Of a stretch of DNA of 64,000 bases, positions 36,238 through 44,214 are shown in pieces (position 1 is the first letter of the stretch; each line of letters begins with the position of its first letter). A program made the position numbers and the translations under genes. Under the pieces are notes generated by a model. The model had not been told where the DNA came from. It saw only the letters and a program-made list of their open reading frames with translations, and did not search any database. This DNA is from Anaerolineae bacterium (lineage in GTDB: Bacteria > Chloroflexota > Anaerolineae > Aggregatilineales > UBA2796). The stretch covers positions 186,001 to 250,000 of the forward strand of contig JAHBVJ010000001.1 in assembly GCA_019637615.1 (NCBI GenBank), in the 5' to 3' direction.

Positions 36238-37824
36238 GTGCCTGCACAGGCTCTCTATCTCAAATGGCGTCCGCGAACTTTCGATGACGTGATCGGTCAG
36301 GATCACATCACGCGCACGCTTCGCAATGCGTTGATTCAAGATCGCATTCGTCATGCATACCTATTCAACGGGCCGCGTGGTACAGGCAAAACCACGATGG
36401 CACGTTTGTTAGCCAAAGCTATCAACTGTCTGCATCCTGATCCGTTACAGCGCCCTTGCGACGAATGCGATCACTGCGTCACACTCAACGAAGGCCGCTT
36501 CATGGATCTGATCGAGATCGACGCCGCCAGCTATAACAGCGTCGATGATGTTCGCGTGCTGCGCGAAAAAATCGCTTTTGCACCGAGCGAAGGCAAGTTC
36601 AAGATTTATATCATCGATGAAGTGCATCGCTTTTCCGGCGCGGCCTTCGATGCCTTGCTCAAGACTTTAGAAGAGCCGCCAGAGCATACGATTTTCGTCT
36701 TGGCGACCACGGAACTCGATAAAGTGCCCGCGACCATCAAAAGCCGTTCGCTGGTATTCGAATTTCATCGCGTTTCGCTGCAACAAGTGGCGGATCGCTT
36801 AGAGATGATCGCCACTGCGGAAGGCGTACAAATTGATCGTGATGTACTGGAACTCGTCGCGCAACATGGGACAGGTAGCGTGCGTGACAGCGTGAGTCTG
36901 CTCGATCAGTTGATTGTGGATGTGAATGAACGGATCACGTTGGAAGTGGCAGAGCAAGTGCTCGGCACGGCGGGCAATCGTTACGTCGGGCGTTTGGTGC
37001 AAGCCATCATCGCTAACAATGCCACTGAAGGCTTGGAATTGCTGAATCAGGCCATCGATGAAGGCGCTGATCCGGCGCAGTTCGGACGTCAGATCGTGGA
37101 CTATCTGCGCAATCTACTGTTGACGCAAACAGCCGGGCCAGCGCTCGTGGATGCCACCAACGAAATGAAGCAAACTCTTGTCAAACAAGCCACACAGATC
37201 AGCCGTCCCAGTCTGGTGCGTGCCATTAAGGAATTTAACGGCGCTGTCAGTGAGGTGCGCAAGGGCTGGCAACCACAGTTACCGCTTGAATTGGCGCTTG
37301 TCCAGAGTACGCGTCCGCTGCAAGAGGAGACTGTCGTTACCCGCGTTGTGACGGAATATGTGCAAGCTGCCACGCAACCGCAATCCGCGCCAGCAACGAC
37401 TCCCTCGCCTGATGTGATTATGACGCCTTCTCCCGATGCGCCTGCTGCGCCGGAAATCGCCAGTTTGAGTTTTAATGAATTGATGACCGCGTGGCCTTCG
37501 ATCCTAGAATTGATGCAGCGTCGTTACATGCCGCTCGTAAAGTTCCTGCAGAAGGCGACTGTTAAGTCCTTGAATGGACGAACGCTTACCTTGGTGGTTA
37601 GCGGAGCCGCGATGAAAGGCAAATTACAGGACGATACACCCATTATTCGTGCGGCTATTTTGCGAATCACTCAATTCTCGGTCGAGAAAATAAACGTATT
37701 GGTCGCGGACGAAGTGCAGAAACGCATCGATGCTACAATAGATGATGATCCTTTGTTGCGCGGTATAATGAACGACCATCCTAGTCAAATTACAGGTGTT
37801 GAGGACTCTAAGGGAGGCTTTTGA
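36238..37824 (+). CDS. dnaX: DNA polymerase III subunit gamma/tau
   Basis: Clamp-loader subunit of 528 aa. It has the N-terminal LYLKWRPRTFDDVIGQ motif, Walker A GPRGTGKT, a Cys4 zinc module (NCLHPD...CDECDHC), DEVH Walker B, SRC-like AAA sensor regions and domain III. The GTG at 36238 follows GAGG at 6 bases and is preferred over the ATG at 36226. No A-rich slippage site is visible, so the separate gamma form is not predicted. The stop overlaps the first base of the YbaB start codon, giving the standard dnaX-ybaB-recR order. Confidence 0.96.
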   Translation: MPAQALYLKWRPRTFDDVIGQDHITRTLRNALIQDRIRHAYLFNGPRGTGKTTMARLLAKAINCLHPDPLQRPCDECDHCVTLNEGRFMDLIEIDAASYNSVDDVRVLREKIAFAPSEGKFKIYIIDEVHRFSGAAFDALLKTLEEPPEHTIFVLATTELDKVPATIKSRSLVFEFHRVSLQQVADRLEMIATAEGVQIDRDVLELVAQHGTGSVRDSVSLLDQLIVDVNERITLEVAEQVLGTAGNRYVGRLVQAIIANNATEGLELLNQAIDEGADPAQFGRQIVDYLRNLLLTQTAGPALVDATNEMKQTLVKQATQISRPSLVRAIKEFNGAVSEVRKGWQPQLPLELALVQSTRPLQEETVVTRVVTEYVQAATQPQSAPATTPSPDVIMTPSPDAPAAPEIASLSFNELMTAWPSILELMQRRYMPLVKFLQKATVKSLNGRTLTLVVSGAAMKGKLQDDTPIIRAAILRITQFSVEKINVLVADEVQKRIDATIDDDPLLRGIMNDHPSQITGVEDSKGGF

Positions 37825-38216
37825 TGTCAAAACGTCGTGGCGGTTTCGGTGGCCCTCCAATGGGCGGCGGTGGCGCGGGCAATCAAGCTGGTATGATGCG
37901 CCAACTTCAGAAGATGCAAGATGATATGCAGAAAGCGCAAGAAGCGCTGGCTGAAGAGGTTTTGGATATTACGGCGGGCGGCGGTGCGGTGACCGTCTCG
38001 ATCACTGGACATCAACGCGTTAAGGCCATCAAGATCGATCCAGCGGCGCTCGATACCAGCGATCCCGAATGGGCAGCCGATTTGCAAGATTTATTGGTGA
38101 TCGCCGTCAATCAGGCGATTGAAGAAAGCCAGAAGCGGGCAGCCGAGCGGATGGAAGCCATCACGGGTGGGCTGAATGGAATGCTTCCCGGTGGGTTGGG
38201 CGGTCTGTTCGGCTGA
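37824..38216 (+). CDS. YbaB/EbfC nucleoid-associated protein
   Basis: A 130-residue DNA-binding protein of the YbaB/EbfC family: a Gly-rich basic N-terminus (KRRGGFGGPPMGG), then MMRQLQKMQDDMQKAQEALAEE and the conserved KIDPAALDTSDPEWAADLQDLLVIAVNQAIEESQKRAAERM. The ATG at 37824 shares one base with the dnaX stop codon and follows GGGAGG. YbaB binds DNA nonspecifically and is often cotranscribed with dnaX and recR. The Gly-rich N-terminal extension is longer than in E. coli. A terminator follows at 38257-38282. Confidence 0.93.
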   Translation: MSKRRGGFGGPPMGGGGAGNQAGMMRQLQKMQDDMQKAQEALAEEVLDITAGGGAVTVSITGHQRVKAIKIDPAALDTSDPEWAADLQDLLVIAVNQAIEESQKRAAERMEAITGGLNGMLPGGLGGLFG

Positions 38217-38256
38217 TTCCGAGCACCCTTGGTTCTTGGTTACGATTGAACTCTCG

Positions 38257-38282
38257 CGGCGGCCTTGTGCCGCCGTCTTTTT
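38257..38282 (+). terminator. Factor-independent terminator after ybaB
   Basis: 7-bp CGGCGGC/GCCGCCG stem with a 5-base loop, followed by a T-rich tract. It separates dnaX-ybaB from recR. Confidence 0.8.
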
Positions 38283-38350
38283 ATCTGAACATCGTTAGAG
38301 CGGGTTGAGTGTAGGCCAATACGGCTATCACAGCCCGCAGAGGTACAGTG

Positions 38351-38959
38351 ATGAGCAACGCCATTCCTGCGTCCGTGACCGCGCTGATCGAAGCCTTTGC
38401 CCGCTTACCGGGGGTTGGCCCCAAAACGGCCTCACGCCTGACATATTTCTTGCTGCGTGCCCCCAATGAAGTCAGCGAAACGTTAGCGCAGTCGATCCTC
38501 GATCTCAAGGCCAAAACGCGGCTGTGCAACATTTGCTTCAACATCACCGAAGAAGAAACCTGCGCTGTCTGCAAAGACCCGCAACGTGATGGCTCGATTA
38601 TCGCTGTGGTCGAGGAGCCGCTTGATGTGATGGCGATTGAGCGCACAGGCACCTATAACGGACGTTATCATGTGCTGCACGGCGTCATTTCCCCGCGTGA
38701 CGGTATCGGGCCAGATCAGCTAAAGATCAAGGAACTGATCAAGCGCGTCAACGGCGGCGGCGTGAATGAACTAATTATCAGTACCAACCCCGGCATGGAA
38801 GGGGACGCGACGGCAATGGCGATCAAGTCTGAGTTGGACAAGCTCGGTCTTACGCTCAAATTGTCACGCTTGGCACGCGGCTTGCCCACGGGCGCTGATC
38901 TTGAATATGCCGATTCAGTCACCTTGATGCGTGCGCTGCAAGGTCGTCAACCTCTGTAA
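38351..38959 (+). CDS. recR: Recombination protein RecR
   Basis: A 202-residue RecR with helix-hairpin-helix (LARLPGVGPKTASRL), the Cys4 zinc finger CNICFNITEEETCAVC, the TOPRIM domain (VVEEPLDVMAIERTG) and a C-terminal Walker B-like region. RecR works with RecF and RecO to load RecA at gaps. The ATG at 38351 is chosen; a GTG at 38348 precedes it. The preceding terminator implies recR has its own promoter. It is followed 15 bp downstream by the Uma2-like gene. Confidence 0.96.
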   Translation: MSNAIPASVTALIEAFARLPGVGPKTASRLTYFLLRAPNEVSETLAQSILDLKAKTRLCNICFNITEEETCAVCKDPQRDGSIIAVVEEPLDVMAIERTGTYNGRYHVLHGVISPRDGIGPDQLKIKELIKRVNGGGVNELIISTNPGMEGDATAMAIKSELDKLGLTLKLSRLARGLPTGADLEYADSVTLMRALQGRQPL

Positions 38960-38973
38960 GGGTGGAGGATGCA

Positions 38974-39555
38974 ATGATGGTTACTCGCGAAAATCTCTAC
39001 ACTGTTGAGGAATTTCTCGCCTTCACGCAATTACCAGAACACGCCGACCAGCGTTTCGAGCTATTTGATGGAGTGATCGAGGAAATGCCGCCTTCTAACC
39101 CACAAAACTCACATCTGGCTGGTTTGATTATCACCCTACTCAATAACTTTGTGCTGCCACATAATCTCGGTTTTGTGACAGTACCCGACGGTGGCTATCA
39201 AGTCGCGCCGAACAAGATGTATCAACCTGATGTCGCCTACATCAGCCGTCAACGCTTGCCCTCGCTCAAGAATATCGGCAACGTGATCCCGATGGCACCT
39301 GATCTTGCTGTTGAGGTAGTCTCACCAAGCGAATCCAGCCGCAAAGTGACGCGCAAAGCACAAGGCTATCTTCGCGGTGGCACGAAACTCGTATGGGCGG
39401 TCTATCCTGATGAGAAAGAAATCGATGTCTACCAGTTGACCGCAGACGGCGAAGTCTCGATCAAAACCATCGGCGCAGACGGCGAATTGGATGGTATCCC
39501 CGCCTTACCCGGCCTGAAAATCGCCCTCAAAGCCATCTTCGCTGCCGCCGAATGA
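38974..39555 (+). CDS. Uma2 family endonuclease-like protein
   Basis: A 193-residue DUF820/Uma2 protein. PD-(D/E)XK-type positions are visible: the ELFDGVIEEMP start, MYQPDVAYIS and LAVEVVSPSES followed by TRKAQGYLRGGTKLVWAVYP. The ATG at 38974 follows GGAGG; the GTG at 38962 lies before that site. Uma2 genes are scattered and highly expanded in cyanobacteria and Chloroflexota; their function is unknown, although a restriction-type nuclease fold is established for the family. It ends an operon-like set with recR and has no methylase nearby. Confidence 0.9.
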   Translation: MMVTRENLYTVEEFLAFTQLPEHADQRFELFDGVIEEMPPSNPQNSHLAGLIITLLNNFVLPHNLGFVTVPDGGYQVAPNKMYQPDVAYISRQRLPSLKNIGNVIPMAPDLAVEVVSPSESSRKVTRKAQGYLRGGTKLVWAVYPDEKEIDVYQLTADGEVSIKTIGADGELDGIPALPGLKIALKAIFAAAE

Positions 39556-39700
39556 GCTGCTATCCTAAGTTAATCATGACAACGTTCAAGACTCGCGTAC
39601 AGCGTGGTCTGGCAAAGTGATCCTCACACGCACCTCTACCACAGTGGTACAGGGGAAGTTTACCTTCGATTATTTACAATTTTCTAACAAATATTCTATT

Positions 39701-39730
39701 GACTCGCTCGTTTATTCCATACTATAATCA
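39701..39730 (+). promoter_or_regulatory. Strong sigma-70-like promoter
   Basis: TTGACT and TATAAT separated by 18 bases, with an A/T-rich region upstream. It is the best consensus match in the window and lies about 500 bp from the next gene, with a folded region between. Confidence 0.65.
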
Positions 39731-39856
39731 TCCTTCTACGCTTGAAGTGGCGAAAAATCTCTCTTCATTGCCATTGTCAGCATCGCTGCGTCAGAACGAC
39801 GGAGCTAGTTACCAAACGTTGTCATCTCACTAACATGCTTGATCTATCATCGCCCT

Positions 39857-39966
39857 GTTAACCCTGTTCCTAGCCCTGATCCAGCTCTATTGTTTTCGGT
39901 TCAGGACGGCTCATTGAGCACAGAAAATCATGGTGCTTGTTATTTCCCTGTTTTAACAGGGTTAAC
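39857..39966 (+). ncRNA. Candidate structured RNA with competing stems
   Basis: A 12-bp long-range stem (GTTAACCCTGTT with AACAGGGTTAAC) encloses a CCTGA/TCAGG-based stem and an AGCAC/GTGCT stem. The 3' arm can instead form a tight local hairpin with CCCTGTT at 39946-39952, so two folds exclude each other. It lies about 120 bases downstream of the strong promoter. No known RNA family was recognised. Confidence 0.35.
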
Positions 39967-40253
39967 ACGGTTCTCGTGACCAACCATTCCTAAGAGGCTT
40001 TTCCGGATGAACTCAGCATTTGCTCATGATTACCTAGCGCTCCTTTTACCAGTTATGCGTATCCGGTCTGCAAATTTGGTCAGCACTTGGCACGTTCTCC
40101 GCCATGATCCCGTCCTCACCTGCCAGCGGGATCACATTGAGGATCATTCCCTGCTCGGCTCTCTCACAACTAGATGACTTTTATCTCCCTTGCGCTACAA
40201 TTGCGCGAACAAGCACAGTACCCAACTTGTAGTGGTAGGAGGCCAAGCGCCCC

Positions 40254-41489
40254 ATGGAAGTTAATCAGATTGCCCGTATGATCGAGTGGCTGGACGAGGA
40301 ACGTCGGCGCGATAAGGCCCGCATTGCCAAGCTGGAAGAACGCCTCGTACAGCAGCAGGAAACCATCGACAGCCTCACGCGGCGGCAAAACACCGCTGAA
40401 GGTGATACAGCACAGTTACGCACTCAGTTTATCCCCGTTGGGCGCGACGCTGAACTCATCGAGCAGATGCGTACCGAGATCAATCAAGCGGTGGAAAGCG
40501 TCGAAGGTCGGCGTGTCTCGGCAGAACGTGAAGCCGAACGCCGCGCCGAGATCGCGCGTGATAATATGCTGCGCCCCGTGCGCGAAGTCACCGATCGGTT
40601 AGAAAAGCTGGAACGTGCCCACGAGGAGATCACCACCGCCCGCGTCGAGCGTGATCGGTTCGCCGCAGCGCTGGCAGCCTTGCAGCAGCGTGTGGAAGAC
40701 ATCACCAAGAAGTTCGAGGAGCCTGACCGCCGCCTGACCTTCTTAGAAGAGCAGCGCCGCCAAGATGCCCGTCGCCTCTCCGAAGTTCAAGCGGAGTTGC
40801 CAGAACTGCAAAAGAACATCGACAGCCTCAAGCCCAAGATCGATTTGATCGAGGCCTTGGCGCTGCGCAACGAAAAGCTGATCCTCGATGTGAACAACAA
40901 CGAGCGCGAACGCAAAGAATACATTCAGCAGTTCACCGACCAACAAACACTCATTATCCAGCAGCGTGACCAACGCATGGAAGAATTGGCGCGTTCATTC
41001 GGTCAATACGACGAGACGATGCGCCGTAACATGGAGCGCTTCGAAACATGGTCAGAAGTCTACCGCCAGATGAAAAAGGTCATCGAAGATTTTGACCGCA
41101 TCGGGGAACGCCTTGAACGCCGGATCAATGAGGTGGCGGAAATGCAGCGCCTATCCGAGGAACGCTTCCGCAACGAGTGGGCAAGCTGGTCAGCCGATGA
41201 CCAGAAGCGCTGGAAGCAGTTCACGCTCACCAATGACGAGAACTGGCATCTGCACGACCGCGAGTATGAACAGTTCCGCGCCAAATTTACCGAAGTTGCC
41301 GCCCAATTCGCGCCGATCACCGAAAGTTTGGATCGCTTATGGAAGCTGCAACGGGCGCAAGCCGATATGTTCCGCGAACGCTTCCAATCGCTGCTCAACG
41401 AGCACGACCAGCCCACTGACCAACAGCGTGCGCGCACGACCACGACCGTGCCGAGTGTCTCAACGACCAACGGCAATGGACGTGCTTAA
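40254..41489 (+). CDS. Long coiled-coil protein, unknown
   Basis: A 411-residue, highly charged protein that is predicted coiled coil over most of residues 1-390 (Glu, Arg, Lys and Gln dominate, with heptads such as LDEERRRDKARIAKLEERLVQQQETIDSL). It has no signal peptide or membrane segment. The ATG at 40254 follows AGGAGG. Seven residues per turn patterning suggests a structural or scaffold protein; no known domain is recognised. The next genes (OsmC, SDR, small protein, fumarylacetoacetase) follow with short gaps, so it may lead that operon. Confidence 0.78.
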   Translation: MEVNQIARMIEWLDEERRRDKARIAKLEERLVQQQETIDSLTRRQNTAEGDTAQLRTQFIPVGRDAELIEQMRTEINQAVESVEGRRVSAEREAERRAEIARDNMLRPVREVTDRLEKLERAHEEITTARVERDRFAAALAALQQRVEDITKKFEEPDRRLTFLEEQRRQDARRLSEVQAELPELQKNIDSLKPKIDLIEALALRNEKLILDVNNNERERKEYIQQFTDQQTLIIQQRDQRMEELARSFGQYDETMRRNMERFETWSEVYRQMKKVIEDFDRIGERLERRINEVAEMQRLSEERFRNEWASWSADDQKRWKQFTLTNDENWHLHDREYEQFRAKFTEVAAQFAPITESLDRLWKLQRAQADMFRERFQSLLNEHDQPTDQQRARTTTTVPSVSTTNGNGRA

Positions 41490-41514
41490 GCAGGCAAGTC
41501 GATGGAGGACATAG

Positions 41515-42030
41515 ATGAAGGCTGAAGACCTACGCTCGCTGCAAGCGCCGCTCAAAGAGCACTACAAAGAAGAGCCAACGGCAGCACTCATCACACTCAA
41601 GGCACAAGGGCGACTCGGTGAGGGCGTGACCTGTAAGGTGCAAACGGGCAAGGCACTGGTTGAAGCGGGCTTGCATCCAGCTACCGGCGGTGACGGTCTG
41701 AGTGTATGCTCTGGCGATATGTTGCTAGAGGCGTTGGCAGCTTGCGCGGGTGTCACGCTCAAAGCAGTGGCGACAGCGATCGGGGTTGAACTCCGCGATG
41801 CGGTCATCCGCACCGAAGGCGATCTCGATTTCCGTGGCACCTTAGGCGTCTCCAAAGAAGTGCCGGTTGGCTTTCAGCGCATCCGCCTCTATTTTGATCT
41901 CGATACGGACGCGACAGACGAGCAGTTGGCAACCCTCATCCGTCTGACGGAACGTTACTGCGTAGTATTCCAAACGCTGCGTCAGTCGCCCGAACTCCAA
42001 GTGTCGCGCACAACTACCAGTAAAGGCTAA
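41515..42030 (+). CDS. OsmC-family peroxide/redox protein
   Basis: A 171-residue OsmC/Ohr-type protein with the two family Cys regions, LAACAGVTLKAVA and RYCVVFQTL, and the central GDLDFRGTLG. OsmC-family members reduce organic hydroperoxides through these cysteines. A GGAGG-type site precedes the ATG. It follows the coiled-coil gene by 25 bp and precedes an SDR gene by 11 bp. Exact substrate is unknown. Confidence 0.88.
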   Translation: MKAEDLRSLQAPLKEHYKEEPTAALITLKAQGRLGEGVTCKVQTGKALVEAGLHPATGGDGLSVCSGDMLLEALAACAGVTLKAVATAIGVELRDAVIRTEGDLDFRGTLGVSKEVPVGFQRIRLYFDLDTDATDEQLATLIRLTERYCVVFQTLRQSPELQVSRTTTSKG

Positions 42031-42041
42031 TCAAGGGCAGC

Positions 42042-42821
42042 ATGGGGGACAAATTCGCGGGCAAAGTCGCACTGGTCACAGGCGCAGGGGTGGGCATTGG
42101 CTACGCGATCTGTCGCAGTTTCGCGATGGAGGGGGCGTCCGTCGCGCTCAATGATGTGGACGGCACGCTGGCAAGCCAAGCCGCCGCACAAATCAACGCG
42201 GAGTTAGGCATTGAACGCGTAATTGGCTATGCTGGCGATATCGGAGATGTGAGCAGCATCCGCGCGATGGTCGCGGACATCACTGCCCGTTTCAAACACA
42301 TCGATGTATGTGTAGCGAACGCTGGCATTACGCTGTTTGGCAAATTTTTGGAGTACGAACCCGCTGCCTTTGACCGCGTGATGAACGTCAATTTACGCGG
42401 TTCCTTCTTCACCGCCCAAGCCGCTGCTCGCGTAATGGTGGATCGGCAAATTTTGGGGCGCATCATCCTCATGTCCTCGGTGACGGGCGTACAAGCCATG
42501 CTCGGCCTAGATGCCTATGGTATCACCAAGGCCGGGATCAGGATGATGGCGCGTTCGTTGGCCTTGGAACTCGGCGGCTACGGTATCACAGTGAATGCCA
42601 TTGCTCCCGGCGCGACAGTGACCGAGCGCACCAAGCAAGAGACGGCAAATTATGAGCAAGATTGGGCCGCGCTGATGCCGACCAAGCACGCCAATTCCGT
42701 TGATGATATCGCTAGTGCGGTCTTGTTCCTCGCCTCGCCCGACGCCAAGCAGATCACGGGGCAAACGCTCGTCATCGATGGCGGTTGGACACTGTACAGT
42801 CCCGTCCCACCGGGATATTAA
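42042..42821 (+). CDS. SDR-family oxidoreductase (FabG-like)
   Basis: A 259-residue classical short-chain dehydrogenase/reductase. It has TGAGVGIG (nucleotide binding), NAG near residue 90, and the catalytic Ser/Tyr/Lys in SSVTGVQAMLGLDAYGITKAG. The C-terminal DIASAVLFLASPDAKQITGQTLVIDGGW is typical of FabG-like reductases. It is packed between the OsmC gene and a small hypothetical gene. Substrate cannot be told from sequence. Confidence 0.93.
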   Translation: MGDKFAGKVALVTGAGVGIGYAICRSFAMEGASVALNDVDGTLASQAAAQINAELGIERVIGYAGDIGDVSSIRAMVADITARFKHIDVCVANAGITLFGKFLEYEPAAFDRVMNVNLRGSFFTAQAAARVMVDRQILGRIILMSSVTGVQAMLGLDAYGITKAGIRMMARSLALELGGYGITVNAIAPGATVTERTKQETANYEQDWAALMPTKHANSVDDIASAVLFLASPDAKQITGQTLVIDGGWTLYSPVPPGY

Positions 42822-42833
42822 GGCAGTGCAGCG

Positions 42834-43088
42834 ATGACCGACAACATCGACAAGCGCGGCAAGCTCGAAGAAGATCCGTTTGATTTCCAGATCACCAAAG
42901 ATCGGCGCATCCTGATTTACCGCGACAATGCGTTGATCAAGGTTGTTCATGGTCACGATGCCGAAAAGCTCATCCCGACGCTCGAAACCAGCGATGAGGA
43001 GTTGATCCAGTTGGCGCTGGCGAAGGTCACGGGCAATTATAAGCACGGCAACGAGCGCAAACGCTTCAAAGGCTACTGCGAATCCTAG
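42834..43088 (+). CDS. Small conserved hypothetical protein
   Basis: An 84-residue protein with alternating charged and beta-type segments (DPFDFQITKDRRILIYRDN, a predicted beta hairpin) and a basic C-terminus. It begins 12 bp after the SDR stop codon in the same operon, which supports that it is a real gene. Its family is not recognised. Confidence 0.65.
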   Translation: MTDNIDKRGKLEEDPFDFQITKDRRILIYRDNALIKVVHGHDAEKLIPTLETSDEELIQLALAKVTGNYKHGNERKRFKGYCES

Positions 43089-43171
43089 ATTACTCGTTAA
43101 GATAGAGCTAGTTCTTACGACAAGTATCAGCTTGTTGTGTTTCTCGCTTTTTTCAAATTCGGAGTTACATC

Positions 43172-44059
43172 ATGATTCTGACTACATTCAAAAAAGACGG
43201 CGAGCTGCGACTCGGCGTCAAGATTCCCTTCGGCGTGATCGATGTCAAAGCGGCAGTAGAAGGCCGCAAGCATACCGCCGCGATACTGCCCGTTACGCCC
43301 GACGACCTGTACAAACACGGTATCGACGGCCTCGCGGACTTAGCGGAGTTCACAGGCAAACTGTTGAAGGCCAGCAACACGGATTATCTGCTGAAAGAGG
43401 AAGAACTGGAATACGGCCCGCTCGTCCCGAACCCGCAGAAGATCATTTGCATCGGGCAAAATTACCGCAAGCACGCGCTGGAAACAGGCTCGGAAATCCC
43501 GACCACGCCCGTTGTCTTCGGCAAGTTCAATAACGCCCTGACGGCTCCCAACGCGAAAGTGCCGATCCCTAAGAGCACGACGCAAGCCGACTATGAAGCC
43601 GAACTCGCCGTCGTGATGGGGCGTCGCTGCTGGGAAGTCTCCGAAGCAGACGCGTTGAAGTACGTACTTGGCTATGCGTGCGCCAACGACATCTCCGCGC
43701 GCGATATTCAACGCCGCACCAGCCAGTGGATGCTCGGCAAGTCCTTCGACAAGTTCTTCCCGATTGGCCCGCATCTCGTCACCGCCGATCAAATCCCCGA
43801 TCCGCAAACGCTCGGCATTCGCTGCTATCTGAACGGCGAGAAACGTCAGGACTCGAACACGTCCGATATGATCTTCAGCGTCGCGTACCTGATCAGCCAC
43901 ATCAGCCAATATTGGACGCTCGAACCGGGCGACATCATCTCGACGGGCACGCCCGAAGGTGTGATCCTCGGCATGAAGGATAAGGTCTGGATGAAACCGG
44001 GCGATAAAGTGACGGTGGAAGTCGATCAACTCGGCACACTGACCAACTACATGGCCTAA
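43172..44059 (+). CDS. Fumarylacetoacetate hydrolase family protein
   Basis: A 295-residue FAH-superfamily protein. The N-terminal linker domain is followed by the catalytic domain with GQNYRKHALE, the metal-binding E-x-E in YEAELAVVMG with Asp in NDISARD, and TGTPEGV near the end. Members hydrolyse or decarboxylate beta-diketone and acylpyruvate-type substrates in aromatic and amino acid catabolism; the substrate here is unknown. It sits 83 bp after the small hypothetical gene and ends before a strong terminator. Confidence 0.93.
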   Translation: MILTTFKKDGELRLGVKIPFGVIDVKAAVEGRKHTAAILPVTPDDLYKHGIDGLADLAEFTGKLLKASNTDYLLKEEELEYGPLVPNPQKIICIGQNYRKHALETGSEIPTTPVVFGKFNNALTAPNAKVPIPKSTTQADYEAELAVVMGRRCWEVSEADALKYVLGYACANDISARDIQRRTSQWMLGKSFDKFFPIGPHLVTADQIPDPQTLGIRCYLNGEKRQDSNTSDMIFSVAYLISHISQYWTLEPGDIISTGTPEGVILGMKDKVWMKPGDKVTVEVDQLGTLTNYMA

Positions 44060-44086
44060 CGCAGCCTGTCACCAACGAAGAAACTA

Positions 44087-44125
44087 AAAACGCCGCGTTG
44101 ATCTTGTCGGTCAACGCGGCGTTTT
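44087..44125. terminator. Strong bidirectional terminator
   Basis: 15-bp stem (AAAACGCCGCGTTGA with its inverse) and a 9-base loop, A-run and T-run at the ends, between the convergent FAH gene and the giant surface-protein gene. Confidence 0.85.
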
Positions 44126-44214
44126 GGGTTTGAGCGGTCAGACCAAATTCATCACTTGCCACCCTGTCGTGCGGAGTGGACTGTTACATCCGCCCCGCCG
44201 GCAGGAGCAAGTAA

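Larger units (their letters stand above)
39556..40253. other. Gene-free stretch with strong promoter and folded RNA
   Basis: No protein-coding gene is supported in about 700 bp. It holds a near-consensus plus-strand promoter (39701-39730) and, downstream, a region (39857-39966) that can fold into competing hairpins, listed separately. The last 60 bases contain a weak promoter (TACAAT at 40196-40201) and AGGAGG (40238-40243) for the coiled-coil gene at 40254. Confidence 0.6.

Noticed and set aside
39556..40253. SRP RNA, 6S RNA or tRNA in the gap after recR
   Set aside because: The conserved SRP tetraloop sequence, 6S features and a TTCGAATC-type T-loop were looked for and not found.
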